NCBI GenBank assembly: GCA_002411015.1
Contig: DHPY01000028.1
Span: 274 to 29,371 of the forward strand
DNA: 29,098 nt
Source: Armatimonadetes bacterium UBA5352
GTDB taxonomy: Bacteria > Armatimonadota > Zipacnadia > Zipacnadales > UBA5352
Direction: 5' to 3'
Below, piece after piece: positions 22,440 through 29,098 of this stretch (positions are counted from its first letter, which is position 1; every line of letters starts with the position of its first letter). A program made the translations under genes and the position numbers. The notes under the pieces were generated by a model that was not told where the DNA came from, did no database searches, and was given only the letters and a program-made list of their open reading frames with translations.

Positions 22440-25400
22440 TTACCTCCGAATCACCACCGCCATCGTCTCCATCGGCGAGAGCGTATGCCGCACCACGTAC
22501 CGGTCGCCGGTCGTGTCAAGCTCCGGTTCGCGCTCCTCACGCGCATTGAAGGTCGTCATCCGCGTCTCGAGCCTTGCTACCCCCTCCTCCTGCACGATTC
22601 CGTAGGCGAACAGGTCGACCGCGTGCTCGAAGCTCACGTCCTCGTCGCTCACGTTCGTGTAGAAGAACCCGACCCGCCCGTCCGGCGCCCTCCATGCGCT
22701 CGCCTGGACCGCCGGCAGCGTCACGAAGTCCTTGGTCTTCTCCTGCCACTGCGCCGTCACGTCCGGCACGTCGCCCTCGATCACGGGCGGGCGCAGCATC
22801 TCGCCGAAGGCCATGAACTCCCGGTAGTCGCGCCGGATCTCCGCGAGGCTCTTCAGATACGCCAGTAGTTCCGCGTTTTGCGGCTCAAGCAGCAGCAGCG
22901 AGTTGATCCGCCCCATGATCGAGCCGAACGAGAACGCCTGCCCGTGCTCCATGCGGAACGCCGCCGGGTTCGCCACCTCGCCGAGTCGCCCGAAGGTCTG
23001 CGTGTAGCCGCCGTAGATCGCCGTGTAGAGCGGCACCTGGTTTGCGCCCACTAGGTTGCACATCAGGTGCCCGTCGAGGCCTGCGATGTAGGGCTCCGCG
23101 TGGCTCTCCGTGGTGATGATGAAGTCCGGGTTCAGCGCATGGCACTGTTCGCGCATCTCCGCCAGCAGCGTGTCATAGCCGCGCGTCCAGAAGCCGCCGC
23201 CGCCGACCGGATGCCCGTGCTCCTCGCTGAAGCACAGCCTTGGCGAGGCCGCGCCGATCTGGTCGAGGTAGATGCCGTCGGTGCCGTACTCGCCCGAAAG
23301 CCGCGTCGCGATCTCCAGCATCTTCTCCTCCCACTTCGCCGAGTGCGGGCACATCACCGCATGCTCCTGCTGCTGCCAGCCCTCGATGTAGAGGCCGCCA
23401 TCCGGCGTCAGCGCCGCTCCCGCAAAGCCGTTCTCATCGATCCATGACTGCGTGTCCGTGTCCCAGAGATGCCCGTTGACGTAGGGCATCACGTGTACGC
23501 CGATCTCCTGAAGAGCCTTGACCGCCTCGCCGAAGCCCGGCTTCACCGGGAAGTAGTCCGGGTAGTCGTTGTCGAACGGGATCTGGTGCCACACGTACCA
23601 GTGCAGCACCGCATCCATCCCGAACTCGGCCTGCAGCTTCGTGCCCATCTCAGTGACCCAATCGGGGTCGCCCTGCGGCCGGATGGACAGCGAGCACTCC
23701 TTCCACCACTGCGCCACGTCCTCCCGCTCGGAGATCGGCCCGAGCCGCGTCCAGAACTGCCCGAGTGCCCACTCGCGGTAGATCTTCGCCGCATCGAACC
23801 AGTCGCCGTCGAAGGCCCCAATAGCTACCTCGTAGCCAAGCGCTCCCTCCGCCGCCGGCACGCCCATCGCAGCCGGCTGCGTCGTGAAGCCGAACTCCAC
23901 CGTCCCGCTCGCGCCGTTGAGCGCCCGCGGCTGCTTCACGCCCGCCTCCGGATCATGCGCGGCCGCATACAGCCCCGCGCCATCGCGCCACCAGCATAGC
24001 ATCTGCGCGAATGCCGAGCCGCTCGGGTAGGGCCCGCGGTAGGCCACCGGCATCGGCAGGTCGTAGACCGTGCCCCATCTGCTCGGAACGCAGACCTGCC
24101 CGCCCGAGCCGATCCCCGTCACGCGCGGGAAGTCAATATCCCAGATGCCGAACTCCTCCGCGCGGTTATCCCACGCGATCCTCCAGTGCGACAGCTCCGA
24201 GTCTCGCGCCACCCGCACCGTCACCGTCACGTCCACCGCATCTGCCTGCTCGCCGAGGTCGCAGCCCAGCCAGCGCAGGCGCAGTGTGCTCTCGCCCTCA
24301 GGGCCATCGGTCGCCTCCCACTCGGTGCGCGCGGCGGTCGCAGGCCGCACGATCTCCTGCTCGCCGACCTGACCGCGGCTGAACGTCAGCGCCCAGAGCT
24401 CCTCACCAGCGGCCCCGGGTGCGAGGAAGCTCGCGTTCGCCGCGCCGAAGCGCCCGATCTGCCCGATCCGAATGCCGGCCTCGTCTCGAGCGAGCCTCAG
24501 GATCAGCCCGTCCCCGGCCAGCGTCGCGTGCTCATCATCCATCCGGATCAGCGGCGAAGCTCCCTCCGCGGCGTTCAGCCGCTCGACCACGCTGGCGCCC
24601 GTCCGCAGCGCCTCCTGCCAGCCCCGCAGGCCCGTCAGCGAGGTGGCCGCACGCGCAGCGTCATCCGCCAGCCAAGCCCCGACCGCGCGCAGCCAGCCGG
24701 CCCCGTCGTCGCCGCCACGCGCCTGCAGTGCCTCGCGAAGCTCCCGCACGCCACCCGCAAGCTCCGGAACCCGCACGCTCACATCCCAGCGCGCCGAAAG
24801 TCGCTCGATCCGCTCCGCCAGCGCCTCCGCCGAGCCGCCCGAGGGCCCGAGGTAGACCGTCGCCTCGAAGCGTTCGTCGCCGCCGCGGAAGGTGTGCCAC
24901 GGGCCATGTGCGTAGACTCCGTGGCCGGAGAGGCCGGTGTGGATGCCGTAGAGGTCGCTGCCGATCAGCGCCAGCGCGATCTCATCCGTCAGCAGCCCTC
25001 CCCATCGCCATGGGCGGAGCGTGTGCGTATTGGCCTCATCCACGAACGGCACGCTCTCCACCGGCGGGCCCCACGCGACCGTCTCGAAGACCGGCTCCTC
25101 GGTCTTGTGGTACATCTCGAACGTGTGCAACTGCTGCCAGTCCGCAGTGCCCGCCTGACTGACCACTGCATCCATCTTGACGGTGGGGGAGAACGCGCTG
25201 TAGGTGAACTCGTAGGTCGCCTGCGGATCGCCCGGCGCGGCCGTGCCGTCAGGGAGGTAGAAGCCCGCTGTGGTGCGGATGACCACCTGCAGCGGCCCCG
25301 CGCTCACGACCTCGACTTCCGGCTCGGGATCGTGCATGAGGTAGAACTGCCCGACGCCCTCGCTGTAGAGGCGGTCATTCATCCGCATCGGCAGCGGCGT

Positions 25401-25877
25401 GCCATCCGCGAACTCCACGCGGCCGAGCAGACCGCCCGCGGTGAGCCTGTGGTGCGCGTCAAACCAGCGCGTGTGCACCACGATCTCCTCGTCGGTCCGC
25501 TCGACCGAGAGCGTGTCCGCACTCACCGGACCATTGGGCGCTGCGGGCCCGAGCGTCACGCGGTACGTGCGGCTCTCGCCATCCGCATGCTCGCCAGGCA
25601 CCAGCCACGCCACGTGCCCGATGCCGCCGGCCACGTGCACCTGCGCCGGAGCCTGCGCGCCGCCCTGTGCGTCGGTGACCTCCGCGCTCCAGCCCGCCGG
25701 AAGCTCCCAGCCGAGCACCTCCCGCGCCGCGTCGAGATCTATCGGAACGTCCGCGAGCGTATTGCTCGCCGCCCCGGAGGCCGTGACTATCGCCTCGAAG
25801 CTGATCCCCTGTGCGGATGCAGCAACCGTCGTGACGGCAAGCGCCGCCAGGACGCTCATACGTGTGCAAGTCCTCAT
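22440..25877 (-). CDS. Large exported DUF6259-like glycoside-hydrolase-type protein
   Basis: A 1145-residue protein. ATG 25877 has AGGAGAGAG upstream. The signal peptide ends near SAQG. The N-terminal ~600 residues are beta-rich (sandwich domains). Residues about 780-1050 read like a (beta/alpha)8 barrel: MDAVLHWYVWHQIPFDNDYPDYF, GVHVMPYVNGHLWD, DGIYLDQIGAAS with Asp872, and FIITTESHAEPY with Glu924/Glu928. The Asp and Glu at strand ends are the likely catalytic pair. A C-terminal beta domain ends in SPMETMAVVIRR. The layout matches DUF6259 proteins, whose activity is not established; a secreted polysaccharide-acting enzyme is inferred. It diverges from two more secreted genes at 26043. Confidence 0.8.
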   Translation of the reverse strand: MRTCTRMSVLAALAVTTVAASAQGISFEAIVTASGAASNTLADVPIDLDAAREVLGWELPAGWSAEVTDAQGGAQAPAQVHVAGGIGHVAWLVPGEHADGESRTYRVTLGPAAPNGPVSADTLSVERTDEEIVVHTRWFDAHHRLTAGGLLGRVEFADGTPLPMRMNDRLYSEGVGQFYLMHDPEPEVEVVSAGPLQVVIRTTAGFYLPDGTAAPGDPQATYEFTYSAFSPTVKMDAVVSQAGTADWQQLHTFEMYHKTEEPVFETVAWGPPVESVPFVDEANTHTLRPWRWGGLLTDEIALALIGSDLYGIHTGLSGHGVYAHGPWHTFRGGDERFEATVYLGPSGGSAEALAERIERLSARWDVSVRVPELAGGVRELREALQARGGDDGAGWLRAVGAWLADDAARAATSLTGLRGWQEALRTGASVVERLNAAEGASPLIRMDDEHATLAGDGLILRLARDEAGIRIGQIGRFGAANASFLAPGAAGEELWALTFSRGQVGEQEIVRPATAARTEWEATDGPEGESTLRLRWLGCDLGEQADAVDVTVTVRVARDSELSHWRIAWDNRAEEFGIWDIDFPRVTGIGSGGQVCVPSRWGTVYDLPMPVAYRGPYPSGSAFAQMLCWWRDGAGLYAAAHDPEAGVKQPRALNGASGTVEFGFTTQPAAMGVPAAEGALGYEVAIGAFDGDWFDAAKIYREWALGQFWTRLGPISEREDVAQWWKECSLSIRPQGDPDWVTEMGTKLQAEFGMDAVLHWYVWHQIPFDNDYPDYFPVKPGFGEAVKALQEIGVHVMPYVNGHLWDTDTQSWIDENGFAGAALTPDGGLYIEGWQQQEHAVMCPHSAKWEEKMLEIATRLSGEYGTDGIYLDQIGAASPRLCFSEEHGHPVGGGGFWTRGYDTLLAEMREQCHALNPDFIITTESHAEPYIAGLDGHLMCNLVGANQVPLYTAIYGGYTQTFGRLGEVANPAAFRMEHGQAFSFGSIMGRINSLLLLEPQNAELLAYLKSLAEIRRDYREFMAFGEMLRPPVIEGDVPDVTAQWQEKTKDFVTLPAVQASAWRAPDGRVGFFYTNVSDEDVSFEHAVDLFAYGIVQEEGVARLETRMTTFNAREEREPELDTTGDRYVVRHTLSPMETMAVVIRR

Positions 25878-26042
25878 CGCTCTCTCCTGCCGATCGTGGT
25901 TCGGGGAAATCACTCCTTCGCCGCCGGAGACGCGCTGACCTTCCCGAACGCTCGTCTGCCCACGTCCGCCTCCGCGGAAGGGGACCGGCGTGCGTCCGGC
26001 GAACCTGCCCCCGCGCCATGTATGGCTACTGAGGAGGATACG
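25878..26042. promoter_or_regulatory. Divergent control region of the secreted hydrolase locus
   Basis: This 165-base gap lies between opposite-facing genes for exported proteins, so both promoters must lie here or close by. I could not assign confident -35/-10 boxes. A GTTCGGG...CCCGAAC inverted pair near 25903-25945 is a possible operator. Confidence 0.35.
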
Positions 26043-26804
26043 ATGAAACCGCCACTCCCGTTTCTCACCGCAATGCTCATTCTGATGCTCATCCCACCCG
26101 CGCTTGCGCAGGACTCCCCGGAGCTTGTGCTGCGCAACCCGCACTACTTCGTCCTGGTCGGCGGCGGCCAGGCGGCCCCCACCTTAACCGCTGAGGCCCG
26201 CGACTTCGGCTACCCCGCCGCGCTGGCTGTCGAGGTAACCGATCCACTCGGCAACATCCGCCTCAGGGCCTCCGCACTCAGCGGCTCGGCCATCACCGGC
26301 GAGATCCCGGGCGAGCCGGCCGTCCTCTACCTCGTCTCCTGCAACATGGGCGCCAACGGTGTCGTCTTCAGCTCCGCCAGCCCATGGGCCGTCTACGCCG
26401 GCGGCCGCACCGGCGTCGGCTCGAACGGCCCGGTGCCTGAGATGTTCCTCTACGTGCCGGAAGAGACTGAGACCTTCGCCTTCTCCGCGCAGGCCAACTC
26501 GCCCAATGAGGGTGGCCGCGTCGTCCTGAGCGACCCTACCGGTGCGGAGGTCGTCGTCTTCGACGGCGAACTCGACCAGCTTGAGGAGCGCGAGGTCACC
26601 GTTCCGGAAGCCTGCCGGGGAGCCGTGTGGTCGATCACCTGGGCCGACCCGCAGACCCCCGGCCCTCACCTCGAGGACATCAACGTCTTCGTCGGAGGGC
26701 CGATCACACCGCTGCTGTGGATCAACCGCGAGTGGGCAGCCGAGCTCGGTGAGCCGCTCTGGCAGCGACACAAAGCCGCTCTGGCGAAGGAGGAAGCCCA
26801 ATGA
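26043..26804 (+). CDS. Exported protein of unknown function
   Basis: A 253-residue protein. ATG 26043 follows GAGGAGGA. The signal peptide ends PPALAQ. The mature part is predicted beta-rich: LVLRNPHYFVLVGGG, then FLYVPEETETFAFSAQANSPNEGGRVVLSDPTGAEVVVFDGEL, which resembles a beta-sandwich binding domain. It ends with a charged helix (WINREWAAELGEPLWQRH). I do not recognise the family. Its stop overlaps the next gene's start as ATGA, so it is translated together with the GH42-like protein and may be its partner or a glycan-binding accessory. Confidence 0.8.
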   Translation: MKPPLPFLTAMLILMLIPPALAQDSPELVLRNPHYFVLVGGGQAAPTLTAEARDFGYPAALAVEVTDPLGNIRLRASALSGSAITGEIPGEPAVLYLVSCNMGANGVVFSSASPWAVYAGGRTGVGSNGPVPEMFLYVPEETETFAFSAQANSPNEGGRVVLSDPTGAEVVVFDGELDQLEEREVTVPEACRGAVWSITWADPQTPGPHLEDINVFVGGPITPLLWINREWAAELGEPLWQRHKAALAKEEAQ

Positions 26805-28861
26805 AGAGAGCCCTTCTCGCGACTGTCCTGCTTGCCTCCAGCGCGCTCTGCTACGGCGCGCCGGAGAACATGCTGCCGACCTTTGACTACACGCCCACAC
26901 AGGTCCCGTTCACGCACATCCTCGACTACGGGAAGACCGACGATTCTGAGTATCTCCCGTCGCTCGAGCAGGGCCCGCCCTACCTGATCACCCACCACGA
27001 ACTCACCATCACCCACCCCTACTTCGGCCCGATGTGCGATCAGGCGCGGATCCGCGCGAACGAGCCGGAGATGAGCGCCGAGGAAGCGGTGGAGGCGTAT
27101 CGCCAGAGCCGCGAGCGCGTGGAGGCCTACATCGCCGCCGCCCATGAGCGCGGGGTGAAGGTCGTAACCTCCTACATCTGCCTGATGACCACCGGTGGCC
27201 ACCCCGACCTGCGCCTCGGTATCTGGCGCTTCTGGGACAACTGGGATGCATTCAGCGAGCTCAACCTCCCGCCGAAGCCCGCCGACCCGATCACCTGGCA
27301 GCAGCGCAAGCCCGATGGCTCCGAGCACCACTTCTACACCAAGGAGCATCCGCCGTACGCGCCCATGTTCCGCTACAGCAACTGCCCGAACAACCCGGAC
27401 TACCGCGTGTGGCACCAGTGGGTCGTTGAGGAGGCCGCGCGCGCCGGCCTCGACGGCGTCTTCGTGGACAACGGCGGCAGCCTCCGCTGCTACTGCGAGC
27501 ACTGCCGCGCGGGCTTCGATGCATGGCTGCGCGAGCGCTACACCGGCGCGGAGATCGCCGAACTCTTCGGCGGTGACACCTCCATGCAGGCCGACCTCTC
27601 AGCGAACGATCTGCGCGGCGCGGAGACGCAGCTTTTCTGGCAGGAGAGCATCCACCAGCACCTGCAGCGCATCCGCGAGTGGGGCTCCGCCATCCGCGGC
27701 AGCTTCTACATCTACCCGAACGGGCTGCACGGCCGCGCGCACTTCATGGGCACGCGCTACCGCGAGGCCGACCTCGGCATGGACGAGAACTCCTCCGGCG
27801 CCTTCGGCGGCCATCCCGGCATCGCCCGCCGCCACATCGTCGCCGGCCTCTACATGCGCAACCTTAACAGCAGCATGCTCTCCTTCCGCTGGGCGCCGGC
27901 AATCGGCTCCACCTGCCGCGTCTCGATGATGCCCTACGCGGGCTATCCGGTGAGCGATCAGGCCAACCTCGGCGGCAACGCCAACACCGGCTACCTCGGA
28001 CTCGCTGAGGCGGCCGCGTTCGGCGGTGGCGGCACCTACCTCATGTATCGTCCGCTCACGAATGCATGGATGGCGCCGGTGCGCGAGGAGATGAACGCGT
28101 TCTTCGAGCGCAACGCCGACCTCTACGCCGACCGCTACCCGTGGGGGCAGGTCGCGATCTTCGCACCCGCCCTCCCGAGCTACTTCAACGATCGCGGGGC
28201 CGAGGAGACCGCTCGCGCGGCTCTCGAGGTCCTCTCCGCACGCGGACTGCTCGTGGATCTCCTCTCCGAGAACACCCTCTCGCAGGAGGCGCTGAGTCGC
28301 TACGAGCTTGTCATCCTCCCGCGGGTGCATCTCCTCTCCGACGCGCAGATGGCCGCGTTCATCGGCTACGCAAACGCCGGCGGGCGGCTCATCATCATCG
28401 GCGAGGACACCGCACAGCGCGATCAACTCGGCCGTGACCGCGCTGATGACGCCCGCGCGCCGCTGCTGCAGTCCGCTGAGGCGGTCCTGCCGGGCGCGCT
28501 GACGCAGCTTGAGCAGGGCGGCATAGCCCTCCCTGTGCCGCTACGCGATGAGACTGCGGGGGATCTGCTGCGCTTCGCAGCGTACGTGGATGACTGGTCG
28601 GAGCCACGCGAACTGACGGTACATGCGGTGAACTACGACGTGGACATCGGCACGATCAACGACCGCGTGGGCGCGCATGACGACCTGCGACTCACCATTC
28701 CGCTACCTGATGGCACTCGCGCGATCAGCGCCACCCTCCACGCACCGGGCGCTGATGACCTCGCGCTGCCCATCACGGCGCAGGCGAAGAGCATCGAGGT
28801 CACCCTCCCGCGCCTCGACATCTACGCGTTCGTGGAGGTCGATCTCGAACCAGCCGGCTAG
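26801..28861 (+). CDS. Exported GH42-like TIM-barrel protein with trimerisation-like domain
   Basis: A 686-residue protein. The start ATG 26801 overlaps the previous stop and has AAGGAGG upstream. The signal peptide ends near CYGAPE. A (beta/alpha)8-type region spans about residues 60-400. It contains AGLDGVFVDNGG (Asp223), followed by the Cys cluster CYCEHCRAGF (Cys230, 232, 235), a likely structural metal site, and later a FYIYPNG segment and LGMDENSSGAFG (candidate acidic residues). Residues about 440-540 resemble a beta-galactosidase trimerisation (class I amidotransferase-like) domain: VAIFAPALPSYF, LEVLSARGLLVDLLSE, LVILPRVHLLSDAQ. A beta domain ends the protein. Family resemblance is clear; substrate unknown. 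Confidence 0.8.
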   Translation: MKRALLATVLLASSALCYGAPENMLPTFDYTPTQVPFTHILDYGKTDDSEYLPSLEQGPPYLITHHELTITHPYFGPMCDQARIRANEPEMSAEEAVEAYRQSRERVEAYIAAAHERGVKVVTSYICLMTTGGHPDLRLGIWRFWDNWDAFSELNLPPKPADPITWQQRKPDGSEHHFYTKEHPPYAPMFRYSNCPNNPDYRVWHQWVVEEAARAGLDGVFVDNGGSLRCYCEHCRAGFDAWLRERYTGAEIAELFGGDTSMQADLSANDLRGAETQLFWQESIHQHLQRIREWGSAIRGSFYIYPNGLHGRAHFMGTRYREADLGMDENSSGAFGGHPGIARRHIVAGLYMRNLNSSMLSFRWAPAIGSTCRVSMMPYAGYPVSDQANLGGNANTGYLGLAEAAAFGGGGTYLMYRPLTNAWMAPVREEMNAFFERNADLYADRYPWGQVAIFAPALPSYFNDRGAEETARAALEVLSARGLLVDLLSENTLSQEALSRYELVILPRVHLLSDAQMAAFIGYANAGGRLIIIGEDTAQRDQLGRDRADDARAPLLQSAEAVLPGALTQLEQGGIALPVPLRDETAGDLLRFAAYVDDWSEPRELTVHAVNYDVDIGTINDRVGAHDDLRLTIPLPDGTRAISATLHAPGADDLALPITAQAKSIEVTLPRLDIYAFVEVDLEPAG

Positions 28862-28877
28862 TGGCCCTGCCGAACAA

Positions 28878-28909
28878 GTGACGCCGCGGAGGCCTCTCCG
28901 CGGCGTCAC
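28878..28909 (+). terminator. Terminator-like hairpin after the GH42-like gene
   Basis: A perfect 13-base stem (28878-28890 with 28897-28909) with a 6-base loop lies 17 bases after the stop codon. No T-run follows. Confidence 0.6.
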
Positions 28910-28966
28910 CGTGCCGTTCGTGGCGCAGGCATCCCTGCCCGCGGTCTTGTCGTCAGCCGTAGCTGT

Positions 28967-29098
28967 TGTGGCCCTCGCGCCCCGCGAGGGGACGTTGCGT
29001 CATGGCTGAACGAATGTCTTCCCGGCGAGGGCGCCGGGGCCACAGCGGCAACGGCTAACGGCGCACGGGCGAGACGCCCGTGCCACGGGAGGGGCGCC
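28967..29098. repeat. REP-like palindrome cluster
   Basis: Three perfect hairpins lie in a row: 28972-28979/28983-28990 (8 bases), 29021-29027/29032-29038 (7 bases) and 29063-29071/29075-29083 (9 bases, loop AGA). The first two are enclosed by TGTGGCCC (28967-28974) and GGGCCACA (29037-29044). CAGCGGCAACGGC at 29043-29055 also occurs at 8553-8565. The cluster continues beyond the window. No gene is seen in 28862-29098. Confidence 0.6.

Noticed and set aside
24186..26042. Long + strand frame extending the 26043 gene upstream
   Set aside because: It runs antisense through the DUF6259-like gene. The signal peptide and ribosome binding site place the real start at 26043.
1..29098. tRNA, rRNA, CRISPR array or transposase genes
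   Set aside because: Looked for and not seen: no T-loop plus acceptor pattern, no regularly spaced repeats and no transposase motif. Without a covariance search a divergent small RNA cannot be excluded.

Overview
High-GC (roughly 65%) bacterial DNA, densely coding, with mostly Shine-Dalgarno-led starts, several GTG/TTG starts and many 4-base ATGA gene overlaps. No rRNA, tRNA, CRISPR array, transposase or phage gene was recognised. The gene content (DUF6785-type membrane protein, DUF6259-type and GH42-like secreted proteins, sulfatase, several Gfo/Idh/MocA oxidoreductases, UroD-like fragment, GC-rich palindromic repeats between genes) resembles heterotrophic Armatimonadota, Planctomycetota or Hydrogenedentota-like genomes. 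This is an inference from family content; the phylum cannot be fixed from the window alone.

Layout. 1-2670: an exported VIT/von Willebrand A protein with a terminator. 2670-3081: a non-coding stretch with a nested palindromic element between two near-identical 40-base direct repeats. 3082-4456: hemerythrin-like protein and Fe/Mn superoxide dismutase (oxygen/iron stress), the latter with two credible start sites. 4551-6168: SRPBCC protein (+), then a zinc-ribbon membrane protein and a small acidic Gly-x3-repeat protein (both -). 6459-9824: a large DUF6785-type membrane protein and an exported SIS-like protein. 9908-13990: a four-gene + strand unit (lipoprotein, Gfo/Idh/MocA oxidoreductase, two tandem glutamate dehydrogenases) with an extended -10 promoter and a strong terminator. 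14067-21872: a seven-gene minus-strand operon, in transcription order DUF1284-like Cys protein, Gfo/Idh/MocA oxidoreductase, cupin, spore-photoproduct-lyase-like radical SAM protein, exported metallophosphoesterase, Cys-type sulfatase, exported SGNH hydrolase. 21997-22329: the broken 5' end of a UroD-like gene. 22440-28861: a divergent carbohydrate-active locus: a 1145-residue exported DUF6259-like protein (-), facing a small exported protein and a 686-residue exported GH42-like protein (+). The window ends in a cluster of GC-rich hairpins.

The most informative observations are these. The first of the two tandem glutamate dehydrogenases has Arg where the family has its catalytic Lys, while the second is intact, which suggests a regulatory/catalytic subunit pair. 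The seven-gene operon joins a radical SAM enzyme of the spore photoproduct lyase type to secreted hydrolases and a Cys-type sulfatase. The superoxide dismutase could be made in exported and cytosolic forms. The 2.7-3.1 kb, 8.5 kb and 28.9-29.1 kb gaps hold palindromic repeats.
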